Numbered from the stretch's first letter, positions 1-9,249 are shown. The stretch: 20,793 nucleotides of DNA from JBLYYQ01 sp048550035 (GCA_048550035.1 JBLYYQ010000090.1:1-20793), one strand, 5' to 3'. Made by a program: numbers and translations. Notes: a model not told the origin generated them from the sequence alone.

Positions 1-1442
1 AAAAAGAGCTCTCGAATGCAAAAAAAGAGGCACAAGCAATAGTAAAAGAGGCGCAATTAGAAGCAAGAGAGCTCCTTCTCAAGGCTAATAACGATCTTGA
101 ACGAAAGATGTCTGCACGAAAAAAGGAGATTGAAACTGTTGAAGCAAGGCTACTAGATCGAAAAAAGGGATTAGATAAGCGTCTAGCAAATCTTGACAAA
201 CGATCTGCTGAGCTTGCACGTAAAGAACAGTCGGGAGAAGATCTTAAAAGAAATACTGAATCGAAATATAGAGAAGCCCAAAATATTGTTAAGAAGCGGC
301 TGACTCAACTTGAACAAGTTGCAAAAATGAGCCAAGATGAAGCTAGACAAAGTCTTCAAGATAGTCTGCTAAAAGAGGTGAGACTTTCTATGTCGGGCGA
401 GGTTCAAGCGATGGAGAGAGAAGCTAAAGCCCAAGCTCAAAAAGAGGCAGGTTATATTATTGCCACCGCTGCTCAGCGTATGGCATCTGATTATGTTGCA
501 GAGAATACTGTCAATGTCGTTGATATTCCAAATGATGATATGAAAGGTAGAATTATTGGGCGAGAAGGACGCAACATACGCTCCATTGAAGAGGTAACCG
601 GTGTAGATTTAATCATTGATGATACTCCAAACGCTATTGTAATATCATGTTTTGATCCTGTTCGACGTGAGATTGCTAGAGAATCATTAACGAGATTAGT
701 CAATGATGGTCGGATTAACCCTGTGAGGGTTGAGCAAGTTGTAGCAAAGGTTACAACTGAAATTGATCAAATTATGTTAAAAGACGCTCAGCAAGCAATA
801 TTTGAACTTGAACTAGAAGGGGTTCATCCTGAGCTAGTTAAAATTTTAGGACGGTTAAAATATAGAACTAGTCATTCACAAAATGTGTTACGCCACTCAG
901 TGGAGGTTGGGTTCTTAGCTGGAATGATGGCAGTTCAACTAGGACAAGATCAGCAGCTTGCAAAACGAGCAGGGTTGCTGCACGATCTAGGTAAAGCTCT
1001 AGATCAGACTCATGACGGAACACATACGCAGATTGGGATTGAGGTTGCTAGACGCTATAATGAAGATGAAGTTGTAATAAACTCTATCGCATCACACCAT
1101 GAAGATGCAGAGGCGACCTCTATCATCTCAATTCTGGTTGCTGCGGCTGATGCGTTATCTGCCTCAAGACCAGGTGCAAGACGGGAAATGTTAGAAAACT
1201 ATATTGCTAGAATGCGTGACTTGGAAAAAATAGGTTCGGAATTTGATGGAGTTCAAAATACATTTGCAATTCGAGCTGGGCGTGAGATAAGAGTTATTGT
1301 TGAGCCAACTGCTATAAGTGATGCAGAGTCATTTTTTCTTGTTAAAGATATTACAAAAAAGATTGAGTCTGATCTTTCTTATCCGGGCGAAATTAAAGTT
1401 ACTGTAATACGGGAAACCAGAGTTTCTGATTATGCAAAATAA
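1..1442 (+). CDS. rny: Ribonuclease Y (5' end outside window)
   Basis: RNase Y is a membrane-anchored endoribonuclease that starts mRNA decay. The reading frame is open from base 3, so the gene begins upstream of the window and its N-terminal membrane helix is not seen. What is present is, in order: a long charged coiled coil (rich in K, E, R, Q and A) to about base 490; a KH RNA-binding domain with the GREG loop near 556-570; and an HD phosphohydrolase domain with the His-Asp pair (LLHDLGKA) at 981-986 and a second HH motif (ASHHEDAE) near 1090-1110. The C-terminal end (VTVIRETRVSDYAK) is typical for the family. The first ATG at 108 lies inside the coiled coil and is not the true start. The visible part is about 479 residues of a protein usually near 520. 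Confidence 0.95.
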   Translation, partial: KELSNAKKEAQAIVKEAQLEARELLLKANNDLERKMSARKKEIETVEARLLDRKKGLDKRLANLDKRSAELARKEQSGEDLKRNTESKYREAQNIVKKRLTQLEQVAKMSQDEARQSLQDSLLKEVRLSMSGEVQAMEREAKAQAQKEAGYIIATAAQRMASDYVAENTVNVVDIPNDDMKGRIIGREGRNIRSIEEVTGVDLIIDDTPNAIVISCFDPVRREIARESLTRLVNDGRINPVRVEQVVAKVTTEIDQIMLKDAQQAIFELELEGVHPELVKILGRLKYRTSHSQNVLRHSVEVGFLAGMMAVQLGQDQQLAKRAGLLHDLGKALDQTHDGTHTQIGIEVARRYNEDEVVINSIASHHEDAEATSIISILVAAADALSASRPGARREMLENYIARMRDLEKIGSEFDGVQNTFAIRAGREIRVIVEPTAISDAESFFLVKDITKKIESDLSYPGEIKVTVIRETRVSDYAK

Positions 1443-1476
1443 ACTAAAATAACATTATGAGAAAACTTTTTTCTAC

Positions 1477-1504
1477 TTGCCATTAGGTCGTTTTATGCTA
1501 TGGT
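1477..1504 (+). promoter_or_regulatory. Possible sigma-70 promoter for the small ORF at 1588
   Basis: A -35-like TTGCCA (1477-1482) and a -10-like TATGGT (1499-1504) are separated by 16 bases. A TGC just before the -10 makes it an extended -10. It lies in the 145-base gap after rny and would give a leader of roughly 75 bases. Assigned by eye only. Confidence 0.4.
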
Positions 1505-1587
1505 AGTTAAATATTTCAAATGCCATTTAATTTTATCTTAAAGTAAGTGAAAAACAGGTCAGTATTATTTCAAATTCAAAGAGGGAC

Positions 1588-1827
1588 ATGAAGAACCAAC
1601 AACGGGATTCAAGAGCTTCCGGTAAAAACTTTCCTAATTTTGGGAAGGCTGCAAAAAACCGATATAAGGTTAAAACTAACAGCTCCAAAAAAAATGGGGA
1701 GGTCTGGTCACCGCTTCACGATTTGAAGTTGAGAGCACCTATCTCTAGCCACAAAGGGATGACCATCGAAGAGCGGAAAGTTGCACAGCTAAAAAAGTGG
1801 CGTAAAGAGCTTGGATTAGATCAGTAA
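1588..1827 (+). CDS. Small basic hypothetical protein (79 aa)
   Basis: I do not recognise this protein. It is 79 residues, strongly basic and lysine-rich, with no cysteines, no membrane segment and no signal peptide. The N-terminal half is low-complexity and polar (N, K, S, R), which suggests disorder. The C-terminal third (about residues 56-79, MTIEERKVAQLKKWRKELG) looks like one or two amphipathic helices. A clear ribosome binding site, AGAGGGA, sits just before the ATG, and a possible promoter lies upstream, so I believe it is translated. It follows rny on the same strand and converges on fabH. The basic, partly disordered make-up would suit a nucleic-acid or ribosome-associated protein, but that is inference only. 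Confidence 0.6.
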   Translation: MKNQQRDSRASGKNFPNFGKAAKNRYKVKTNSSKKNGEVWSPLHDLKLRAPISSHKGMTIEERKVAQLKKWRKELGLDQ

Positions 1828-1926
1828 AAGTTAATCAACCTTGATGTAAGCAGATATAGCCATCTCCATATAAATCAGATTGAAGCTAGATTGTAAATCG
1901 GGTTGCTCCGATAGAAGCTTAAGCTA

Positions 1927-2946
1927 TTAATTCCATCTTATTAGATTTGCACCCCAAGTAAATCCACCACCAAATGCAACAGTTAGCACTAGGGCATCTT
2001 GCTTTAAACGTCCATCTCTGTCTGCTTCATAGAGTGCAAGCGGAATAGATGCAGCAGAAGTATTACCATATTTATCAAGGTTAGTAAAAATTTTATCGTC
2101 ACTAATCCCTAGAGACTTTCCGATCCCCTGTACAATTCTGATGTTAGCTTGATGAGGGACCACAAGATCAATATCATCGATAGTAAAATTATTTTCTTCT
2201 ATGATCTTTAGCGAGACTTCTGACATACTTTTAATTGCTATTTTAAATATCTGATTACCTTTCATCGTCAAGAACGATGCCGCATCTTTATATAGATCAT
2301 CCACCAATGGATCTACACTGTTGCTGTATGTTCCTGATCGATATCCTGCCATCAGGTAATCATAGTGCGTCCCATCTGAAAATATTTGAGAATCGATGAT
2401 ACCTTGATTTCGATCTTGATCGTTACTCACTCCCTTGATAACAACTCCGGCAGCACCATCACCAAATAAGATTGAGGTCGATCGATCTTTCCAATCAACG
2501 ATTCGGCTCATTATTTCACTACCGATCAGCAAGATATTCTTATTGCTCCTAGCCTTGATAAGGTTATTGGCAATATGAAGACCATAGACAAATCCAGAGC
2601 AAGCAGCCGCAATATCAAATGCAGGAGCAGTCGATCCTTTTAACGCACGTTGAATCATACATGCAGTTGAAGGAAATGCCATATCTGCAGTCGAAGTTGC
2701 ACAGATAATTAGATCTAAATCAGAACTTTTTATCTTCGCTTGATCTAGAGCCTCAACTGCCGCAGGTATTGCAAGTTCAAAAAGTGTATCACTTTTCTTT
2801 GCCACTCGCCTCTCTTTAATCCCTGTTCGTATCGTTATCCACTCATCAGAGGTATCGACAATCTTTTCAAGATCAAGATTACTCAATCTCTGCTCTGGCA
2901 GACTAATCCCAAGCCCAGCTATCTTTGCACAGATATTTGATTGCAT
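1927..2946 (-). CDS. fabH: Beta-ketoacyl-ACP synthase III (FabH)
   Basis: FabH condenses an acyl-CoA (usually acetyl-CoA) with malonyl-ACP to start type II fatty acid synthesis in the cytoplasm. The thiolase-fold triad is visible: Cys116 (AAACSGFVYG), His265 (VPHQANIRI) and Asn295 (KYGNTSAAS), numbered from the chosen start. The GDGAAG segment and the C-terminal AFGGGFTWG are also family signatures. The ORF stays open upstream to 3000 inside plsX, but I choose the ATG at 2946. It is 5 bases after the plsX stop, and homology starts right after it (KIAGLGISLPEQ). This gives 339 residues, close to the usual 320-335. There is no strong ribosome binding site, so translation is probably coupled to plsX. 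It is the last gene of the yceD-rpmF-plsX-fabH cluster. Confidence 0.95.
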   Translation of the reverse strand: MQSNICAKIAGLGISLPEQRLSNLDLEKIVDTSDEWITIRTGIKERRVAKKSDTLFELAIPAAVEALDQAKIKSSDLDLIICATSTADMAFPSTACMIQRALKGSTAPAFDIAAACSGFVYGLHIANNLIKARSNKNILLIGSEIMSRIVDWKDRSTSILFGDGAAGVVIKGVSNDQDRNQGIIDSQIFSDGTHYDYLMAGYRSGTYSNSVDPLVDDLYKDAASFLTMKGNQIFKIAIKSMSEVSLKIIEENNFTIDDIDLVVPHQANIRIVQGIGKSLGISDDKIFTNLDKYGNTSAASIPLALYEADRDGRLKQDALVLTVAFGGGFTWGANLIRWN

Positions 2947-2951
2947 AACTA

Positions 2952-4061
2952 TTATTCGTTTGGATCTTGCTTCGTAAAGATATTTTTCATCTTGTCCCAT
3001 ACTCCCGCATCTTCTTTTTGATCAGTTAGTGGTAGGAAGATATCCCTGTTTTGCTCTAGCGTTACTTTGATATGATCATTAACATCACGCTCAATAAATT
3101 TGCACGCAGCCTTGATTGCGTTCAATATAGATTTAGGATCCGATGCACCATGTCCAATAAATATAGCACCATTGACACCAAGTAATGGGGCGGCACCAAC
3201 CTCTGTACAATCTACACTTTTTCGCATCTCACTTAAATCGTTCTTTAACAGTAGATATGCAAGCTTACCTCTCAACGAACTAGCAAAGATTCCCTTGAGC
3301 TTCCCTGCTATTAGTGATGCCATCGATTCTGATGCCTTCAATGCTATATTACCTGTTAATCCATCACAAACTACAACATCCGCAACACCTTTATAAAGTG
3401 ACTTCGCCTCAATGTTACCGACAAAATTCAGTGACGATCGTGACATAATTTCATATGCCTCTTTTGATATCACACTCCCTTTACTCTCTTCCTCTCCGAT
3501 TGCAAGTAACCCAACTCGCGGGACATCATTGTCAAACATCGATTGAGAATAGATGCTCCCCATAACTCCAAACTGATATAGGTTCGCAACCTTAACAGCA
3601 ACATTGGCACCGGCATCTAAAAGTAATAGTCTCCCTCCACTCGGAGTAGGCAGTGGCGCCGCAATTCCAGCTCTATCAATCCCCTCTAATGTTCGAAGCA
3701 ATACCGATGCAATAGCCATAACAGCTCCTGTATTGCCGGCTGAGATAAATGCACCGGTCAACCCTTCCTTTACCAGTTTGCACCCTACATGGATTGATGA
3801 ATTTCGCTTTTGGCGCAATGCTTGCGATGGAGATTCATCCATACTGACAGTCTCATTGGCATGACAAATCTTGATCCGTGGATGATCAAGGCGATCTAAT
3901 TCTTCGAGTCTGTTTTCTATCTTTGTTGCATCACCTACTAAAGTCAAAATTAGATTTTCAATGCTATCTATTGCCCAAACTCCACCTTCAACAATCTGAT
4001 CAGGGGCAAAATCACCTCCCATAGCATCAAGCGCAACTTGTAGCTCTTTGTTGTCAGACAC
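2952..4061 (-). CDS. plsX: Phosphate acyltransferase PlsX
   Basis: PlsX converts acyl-ACP and phosphate into acyl-phosphate, the donor for PlsY in the first step of phosphatidic acid synthesis; it is a peripheral membrane enzyme. The N-terminal VALDAMGGDFAP motif is diagnostic, followed by conserved blocks such as SAGNTGAVMA, LLDAGANV and VVCDGLTGN. At 369 residues it is slightly longer than the usual 330-350, with extra charged sequence at the C-terminus (from about residue 340) that FabH overlaps only in an alternative start. The start codon is GTG at 4059-4061; an ATG seven bases earlier is out of frame and closes after four codons. It begins 13 bases after the rpmF stop. Confidence 0.95.
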   Translation of the reverse strand: MSDNKELQVALDAMGGDFAPDQIVEGGVWAIDSIENLILTLVGDATKIENRLEELDRLDHPRIKICHANETVSMDESPSQALRQKRNSSIHVGCKLVKEGLTGAFISAGNTGAVMAIASVLLRTLEGIDRAGIAAPLPTPSGGRLLLLDAGANVAVKVANLYQFGVMGSIYSQSMFDNDVPRVGLLAIGEEESKGSVISKEAYEIMSRSSLNFVGNIEAKSLYKGVADVVVCDGLTGNIALKASESMASLIAGKLKGIFASSLRGKLAYLLLKNDLSEMRKSVDCTEVGAAPLLGVNGAIFIGHGASDPKSILNAIKAACKFIERDVNDHIKVTLEQNRDIFLPLTDQKEDAGVWDKMKNIFTKQDPNE

Positions 4062-4074
4062 AGTTCATTACCAT

Positions 4075-4257
4075 TTAACCTTCGTCAATTGGCAAGATGG
4101 CAATATTCTTATAAAATCCACATTTCGGACATACTCTATGTGAAAGTTTAGCTTCACCACATTCGCTACAGACTGACTGCATTGTTGCTACTAACCCATC
4201 ATGAGAACGTCTTGATCCTCGTTTCATTCTAGAGGTCCTCTTCTTTGGAACTGGCAT
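4075..4257 (-). CDS. rpmF: 50S ribosomal protein L32
   Basis: L32 is a small structural protein of the large ribosomal subunit. The 60-residue product has the family start MPVPKKRTSRMKRGSRRSHD and a four-cysteine zinc site, C-x2-C (CSEC) then C-x2-C (CPKC), so it is the zinc-binding form. A good AGGAG site lies about 7 bases before the ATG. The order yceD-rpmF-plsX-fabH is widespread in bacteria and ties ribosome and membrane lipid production to one transcript. Confidence 0.97.
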   Translation of the reverse strand: MPVPKKRTSRMKRGSRRSHDGLVATMQSVCSECGEAKLSHRVCPKCGFYKNIAILPIDEG

Positions 4258-4270
4258 TTCATACTCCTAA

Positions 4271-4822
4271 CTATTTCTTAAATTTTATATCTAACAGTTT
4301 AGCGAGCCTAGGATCTATATTTGTCTCGCTACAATCACACTCGCTACTGTTTTTATCTATCCCACATTTACTACATAACCCTTTGCAATTTTCAGAGCAG
4401 ATATAGTTAAGTGGAATCGCTAGCAATAGATAGTCACGAATAGATCTGAAAATATCTATGCTGTTACCATCGTATAGCTCTATATCCATTTCATCTGCGG
4501 TTAGCTCAACCTCCGCAATAGATAAATGCTTCTTACCTTCAATTGAACTTGCAGCAAGGTATGTAGACTCTACATTCTCTTTTATACCTCGCTTTATCTC
4601 TTTTAAGCATCTAGCACAACTTAATAGTACATCTGCCGTTGTAATGCCAGAAAACTTTATTGTCTCGCCTACTCTATATAATCTACCTTCAACAACAACT
4701 GACGAAAGAAGATTTCGAATTTCATCATCCAACTCATCGTCACTTAATTGAAATGAACCTTCTAAGCCTTTTTCGTCAAGTAGCTTTACATCAACTATTC
4801 TTGTAAGTATTTCGGTCATCAT
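4271..4822 (-). CDS. yceD: DUF177/YceD family protein
   Basis: YceD (DUF177) proteins are encoded next to rpmF in most bacteria and have been linked to 23S rRNA accumulation or large-subunit assembly; the exact activity is not settled. The sequence shows a mid-protein CARCLKEI motif (where the family often has C-x2-C) and a cysteine-rich tail (C-x3-C-x3-C-x2-C, then C-x-C), which looks metal-binding. The frame opens with a TTG at 4834, but that would coincide with the predicted transcription start. I place the start at one of the two tandem ATGs, 4822 or 4819 (MMTEILTRIVD). No clear Shine-Dalgarno is present, and the leader appears very short. First gene of its operon. Confidence 0.85.
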   Translation of the reverse strand: MMTEILTRIVDVKLLDEKGLEGSFQLSDDELDDEIRNLLSSVVVEGRLYRVGETIKFSGITTADVLLSCARCLKEIKRGIKENVESTYLAASSIEGKKHLSIAEVELTADEMDIELYDGNSIDIFRSIRDYLLLAIPLNYICSENCKGLCSKCGIDKNSSECDCSETNIDPRLAKLLDIKFKK

Positions 4823-4841
4823 GTGGCTATGCAATTCTATA

Positions 4842-4870
4842 ATTTTAGCTATTTAAGTTACTTATGTCAA
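4842..4870 (-). promoter_or_regulatory. Sigma-70-type promoter of yceD-rpmF-plsX-fabH
   Basis: On the minus strand a perfect TTGACA (4865-4870) is followed after exactly 17 bases by TAAAAT (4842-4847). The predicted start point is near 4835, only about 13 bases before the yceD ATG at 4822. It lies in the 74-base gap after atpC, so the lipid/ribosome operon probably has its own strong promoter rather than depending on read-through from the ATP synthase genes. Confidence 0.75.
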
Positions 4871-4908
4871 GCTAATCGACATGTAGCAAAATCGTTAAAT
4901 GAATTTAT

Positions 4909-5334
4909 TTAATATTTGCTAGTCCGAATATACTCAATTTTAGCATTTAATAGCTCTAATTGCCAATTGAGCTCTTTTCTCTTTGGATCGTCTAGCTTGA
5001 TTGTCGATAGATTCTTTTCAACAGTTGACTTCGAATCTTTAACCTCCTCTAAATCGATATCGCTCGCTTCAAATGCATCTGTTGCTAGCACTAATGTTTT
5101 CTCTGCCAAGACCTCAGCATAACCACCTGCAAGTAAAATTGTTTCAGGATGAGAGCCTCTATTCAGATGTACCGGACCAATCCGCAATGTCGATATAAAT
5201 TGTGAATGCCCCTTTAATATTCCAAAATCACCATCGATACCTAAGAATGTCGCTTCAACGACCTCATCATCAAAGATCTCTCTTCTTGGAGTAACTATTG
5301 TTAGATGGAATTTTTTATCAAGATCGTATTTCAT
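4909..5334 (-). CDS. atpC: ATP synthase epsilon subunit
   Basis: The epsilon subunit is part of the F1 central stalk and tunes ATP hydrolysis. The 141-residue protein has the N-terminal beta-sandwich (FHLTIVTPRREIFDDEV, then GDFGILKGHSQFISTLRIGP) and a two-helix C-terminal region ending in a short hairpin (ELNWQLELLNAKIEYIR). It starts 5 bases after the atpD stop and closes the ATP synthase cluster. No intrinsic terminator is obvious after it. Confidence 0.95.
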   Translation of the reverse strand: MKYDLDKKFHLTIVTPRREIFDDEVVEATFLGIDGDFGILKGHSQFISTLRIGPVHLNRGSHPETILLAGGYAEVLAEKTLVLATDAFEASDIDLEEVKDSKSTVEKNLSTIKLDDPKRKELNWQLELLNAKIEYIRTSKY

Positions 5335-5339
5335 CAGAT

Positions 5340-6764
5340 CTAGTTACCCTTTTTCATCTTTTCCCACCGCTCATACGCTTCATCAAGGTTTCCTACCATA
5401 TAAAATGCTTGCTCTGGCATTTCGTCACATTCACCTGAAACTAACCTCTTAAACGAATCTACCGTCTCTTTAATCGGCACATATCTCCCTGGTGATCCTG
5501 TGAAAGTTTCGGCCACGAAAAATGGTTGAGATAAAAATCGTTGAATCTTTCTTGCCCTTGTAACTACTAGCTTATCATCGTCTGACAACTCTTCCATCCC
5601 CAATATAGCGATGATATCTTGAAGCTCTTTATATCGTTGTAATATATTTTGCGTTGCATTTGCAATTTCATAATGTTCGGACCCTACAACTTTCGGATCT
5701 AATATTCTTGATGTTGAATCGAGTGGATCAACTGCCGGATAAATACCTAACTCTGAAATTCGCCTTGATAAGACAGTTGTTGCATCTAGATGAGCAAAAG
5801 TTGTTGCTGGGGCTGGATCTGTTAAGTCATCAGCAGGAACATAGACCGCCTGAACTGATGTAATAGATCCTTTTTTTGTCGTCGTAATTCGCTCTTGCAA
5901 TGCCCCCATCTCACTTGCCAATGTCGGTTGATAACCAACTGCAGACGGCATCCTCCCTAAAAGAGCGGAAACCTCTGATCCAGCTTGTGAAAACCTGAAT
6001 ATATTATCTACAAATAATAAAACATCCTGTCCTTCTTCTTCTCTAAAATATTCAGCTACTGTTAAGCCTGTTAGACCAACCCGTAATCTTGCACCAGGTG
6101 GTTCTGTCATCTGTCCATAAATTAGAGCTGCCTTATCTAGTACGCCACCTTCTTTCATCTCATAATAAAGGTCGTTCCCTTCTCTAGTCCGCTCGCCAAC
6201 ACCTGCAAAAACAGAAAATCCAGAATGCTCCATCGCTATGTTTCTAATTAGCTCCATAATCAAGACTGTTTTTCCTACTCCAGCTCCACCAAATAGTCCA
6301 GTCTTGCCACCTTTTAAGTATGGCTCTAGAAGATCTATAACCTTGATCCCAGTCTCTAATGGTGTCTCCTCTGTTGACTGTTCAATTAGTGAAGGAGCAT
6401 CTCTATGAATAGACCAATGCTCCTTAGCATTAACAGGACCTTGCCCGTCAACAGGTTCACCTACAACATTTAATATCCGGCCCAATACCTCTTTCCCTAC
6501 TGGTGTCTGTATCGGAGATGCTGTATTAAATACTTTCATCCCTCGCATCAAACCATCTGTCGATTCCATTGATACTGCTCGAACTGAGTTCTCTCCTAAA
6601 TGTCCTGCTACCTCATAAATCAGACGAGAACCATCTTCTTTTTCTGTATAGAGTGCATCATATATATTCGGCAGATGACCTGGGGGAAATTTTACATCAA
6701 TAACCGGACCTATTACCTGTTCAATCTTACCTGTTTGTTGCTTTGCTTCTAGCTTTACATTCAT
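5340..6764 (-). CDS. atpD: ATP synthase beta subunit
   Basis: This is the catalytic subunit of F1. The Walker A P-loop GGAGVGKT is at residues 159-166, the catalytic Glu lies in GERTREGND (about residue 191), and the Walker B region LLFVDNIFRFSQAG follows. The lever segment usually written DELSEED reads EELSDDD here. At 474 residues the length is normal. An AAGG lies about 13 bases before the ATG. The 95-base gap to atpG is the longest inside the cluster and holds no clear promoter. Confidence 0.98.
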   Translation of the reverse strand: MNVKLEAKQQTGKIEQVIGPVIDVKFPPGHLPNIYDALYTEKEDGSRLIYEVAGHLGENSVRAVSMESTDGLMRGMKVFNTASPIQTPVGKEVLGRILNVVGEPVDGQGPVNAKEHWSIHRDAPSLIEQSTEETPLETGIKVIDLLEPYLKGGKTGLFGGAGVGKTVLIMELIRNIAMEHSGFSVFAGVGERTREGNDLYYEMKEGGVLDKAALIYGQMTEPPGARLRVGLTGLTVAEYFREEEGQDVLLFVDNIFRFSQAGSEVSALLGRMPSAVGYQPTLASEMGALQERITTTKKGSITSVQAVYVPADDLTDPAPATTFAHLDATTVLSRRISELGIYPAVDPLDSTSRILDPKVVGSEHYEIANATQNILQRYKELQDIIAILGMEELSDDDKLVVTRARKIQRFLSQPFFVAETFTGSPGRYVPIKETVDSFKRLVSGECDEMPEQAFYMVGNLDEAYERWEKMKKGN

Positions 6765-6859
6765 CTTTTAAACCTTGCCCATAATAATTGTCTGTACTAT
6801 CAAAACTATCTATTAAGAAACGGCTTCGTTAATAATAGACGACCTTGATTCTATAATAA

Positions 6860-7729
6860 TTAATTTAACGCTTCTGCTCCTGAGACTATCTCAATTATCT
6901 CTGTTGTAATCGCAGCTTGACGAGCCCTATTATATGTAAGCGTCAATGTTGAGATCATCTCTTTTGCATTATTAGTTGCTGCATCCATTGCAGTCATTCT
7001 CGCTCCATTTTCAGATGCTGCTGACTCTAATAACGCATGGTATATCTGATTATTTATATATTCTCTTGCTAACGACTTTAGTAGCTTATCTTTTGATGGT
7101 TCAAACTCATAATGACCTTTCAAACTACTAGCTGATCCTCTCTCTACTAATTCGGTGTCACCCTCAATATCTAGTGGCAATAAAGTTAATCGCTGAACCG
7201 TCTGCGTCACTACATTTTTAAAGTGGTTGTAAATTAAATAGACTTCTTTAATATCTGATGACATATATTCTGAAACTGTGATTTTGGCAATATTCGTTGC
7301 AAAATCGACCGTTAAGTTTCTATTGTAGTCATAAATTCGATCAATTATCTCAAATGAAGAATTTTTGTAACGGTCTATCCCTTTCCGACCGATCAGTAAC
7401 AGCTTAGCGTCACTAGAGTTTGCGAGTATATTATCACTCTCTTTGAATATATTAGAGTTAAATGGACCGCAAAGACCTTTATCCGCAGAACAGATTATTA
7501 TTAACGAACATCCCTCACGGCGACCATGATAAATTGGATCTTCAGAATCAGCGTAGGGCGCAAGCCGTTTGATCATCTCTTGTATCTTAACAGAGTACGG
7601 TCTAGATCTGCTTGCAACTTCTTGTGCTTTACGAAGCCTCGCCGCCGCAACTAACTTCATCGCTTTCGTTATCTGCTGCGTATTCTTAACAGATACAATT
7701 CTACGTTTGATATCTTTTAAATTAGCCAT
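6860..7729 (-). CDS. atpG: ATP synthase gamma subunit
   Basis: Gamma is the rotating shaft inside the alpha3-beta3 ring. The two conserved coiled-coil helices are clear: N-terminal IKRRIVSVKNTQQITKAMKL followed by VAAARLRKAQ, and C-terminal TLTYNRARQAAITTEIIEIV followed by SGAEAL. The central GLCGPFNSN (usually GLCGxxN) motif is present. The 289-residue length is typical. It starts 11 bases after the atpA stop, and a GAAGAAAG stretch could serve as a weak ribosome binding site. Confidence 0.97.
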   Translation of the reverse strand: MANLKDIKRRIVSVKNTQQITKAMKLVAAARLRKAQEVASRSRPYSVKIQEMIKRLAPYADSEDPIYHGRREGCSLIIICSADKGLCGPFNSNIFKESDNILANSSDAKLLLIGRKGIDRYKNSSFEIIDRIYDYNRNLTVDFATNIAKITVSEYMSSDIKEVYLIYNHFKNVVTQTVQRLTLLPLDIEGDTELVERGSASSLKGHYEFEPSKDKLLKSLAREYINNQIYHALLESAASENGARMTAMDAATNNAKEMISTLTLTYNRARQAAITTEIIEIVSGAEALN

Positions 7730-7740
7730 CTAAACTTTCT

Positions 7741-9249
7741 TCAATTATCAAAACGTTTCTTAAACTCTTCCATCGCACCGGCTAGCCGATCTTCCATCTC
7801 TTTACTTATCTCTTTACTCGATAGAATCGTGGCGATGATCGTTTTATCACTACTATTTAAATAAAGAATCCACTCATCAATAAACTGTAGAACCTTTTCG
7901 GTCTTGATACTATCTAAATGTCCTCGAACTCCAGCCCAAATTGAAACAATCTGGTTCTCAACCAGAATCGGCTGGTATTGACCCTGCTTTAGCAGCTCAA
8001 CCATTCTTGCTCCTCTATTGAGCTGTTTTTGGGTCGCTTCATCTAGGTCAGAGCCAAACGCAGAGAATGCTGCGAGCTCTCTATATTGTGCTAAATCTAA
8101 TCTTAGTGAGCCTGAAACCTGTTTCGTCGCCTTGAGCTGCGCTGCTCCTCCTACACGGGAAACAGAGATTCCTACATTAACAGCTGGACGGATACCAGAA
8201 TAAAAAAGATCGGGCTCCAGATATATCTGCCCATCTGTAATCGATATTACATTTGTCGGAATATAGGCAGAAACATCTCCTGCTTGCGTCTCAATAATAG
8301 GCAAAGCTGTGAGCGAACCGCTCCCTTTATCATCAGATAATTTTGCAGAACGCTCTAGTAATCTTGAATGGAGGTAAAATACATCGCCAGGATATGCTTC
8401 TCGACTTGGTGGTCGTCTAAGTAGCAACGAAAGCTCCCTATACGCAACCGCCTGTTTTGATAAATCATCGTAAATTATCAGAGCATGCTTTCCATTGTCT
8501 CTAAACCACTCACCTATCGCACAGCCTGTATATGGTGAGATATATTGCAATGAAACAGGATCAGAAGCGGTCGCTGCTACAACAGTTGTATACTCCATCG
8601 CACCTGCATTTTCTAACGCCTTGATTACATTCGCAACTGAAGAGCGTTTCTGACCTATCGCTACATAAATACAGTATACATCTTCTCGTTTCTGATTGAT
8701 TATAGTATCTATTGCGATTGCTGTCTTACCGGTCTGCCTGTCTCCTATTATAAGCTCGCGCTGTCCTCGCCCTATCGGAATCATTGCATCTATCGCTTTT
8801 ATTCCGGTCTGGAGTGGTTCATGAACTGACTTTCGATCAATAATCCCTGGTGCAATACGCTCTACTAACCCAAACTCCTTATTACCAATCGGACCTTTAC
8901 CATCAATTGGGACTCCAATGCCATCCACCACTCTCCCGACTAGTTCAGGACCAACCGGAACACTCGCAACCTTCCCTGTCCGTTTGACTTGTGAACCTTC
9001 CTTGATCCCTCTGTCAGAGCCTAACAACACTACTCCAACATCACTTGCTTCTAGATTTAGTGCCATCCCGATTACGGAGTTCTCAAACTCTACCATCTCT
9101 CCTGAGACAACATTATCTAATCCATATAGCCTCGCAATGCTATCACCTACACTGATTACATATCCTACCTCTTTTAACTCTAGCTTTGCTTCAATTCCAG
9201 ATAGCTTCTCTTTGATTAGCGAACTGATCTCTTCTGATTTTATCGACAT
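7741..9249 (-). CDS. atpA: ATP synthase alpha subunit
   Basis: Alpha is the non-catalytic nucleotide-binding subunit of F1. It has the P-loop GDRQTGKT at residues 169-176, the HALIIYDDLSKQAVAYRELS segment and the signature PAVNVGISVSRVGGAAQ. The length of 502 residues is normal. The ATG at 9247-9249 is preceded by GGTAGGG, a reasonable ribosome binding site, and follows the atpH stop by 18 bases. Confidence 0.98.
   Translation of the reverse strand: MSIKSEEISSLIKEKLSGIEAKLELKEVGYVISVGDSIARLYGLDNVVSGEMVEFENSVIGMALNLEASDVGVVLLGSDRGIKEGSQVKRTGKVASVPVGPELVGRVVDGIGVPIDGKGPIGNKEFGLVERIAPGIIDRKSVHEPLQTGIKAIDAMIPIGRGQRELIIGDRQTGKTAIAIDTIINQKREDVYCIYVAIGQKRSSVANVIKALENAGAMEYTTVVAATASDPVSLQYISPYTGCAIGEWFRDNGKHALIIYDDLSKQAVAYRELSLLLRRPPSREAYPGDVFYLHSRLLERSAKLSDDKGSGSLTALPIIETQAGDVSAYIPTNVISITDGQIYLEPDLFYSGIRPAVNVGISVSRVGGAAQLKATKQVSGSLRLDLAQYRELAAFSAFGSDLDEATQKQLNRGARMVELLKQGQYQPILVENQIVSIWAGVRGHLDSIKTEKVLQFIDEWILYLNSSDKTIIATILSSKEISKEMEDRLAGAMEEFKKRFDN

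Noticed and set aside
2947..3000. Longer fabH start at 3000, overlapping plsX by 49 bases
   Set aside because: The extra 18 residues are not FabH-like, and the ATG at 2946 lies 5 bases after the plsX stop.
6780..6859. Internal promoter or hairpin (AACG-AAGC-CGTT) between atpG and atpD
   Set aside because: The stem is only four base pairs with no T-run, and no convincing -35/-10 pair is present.
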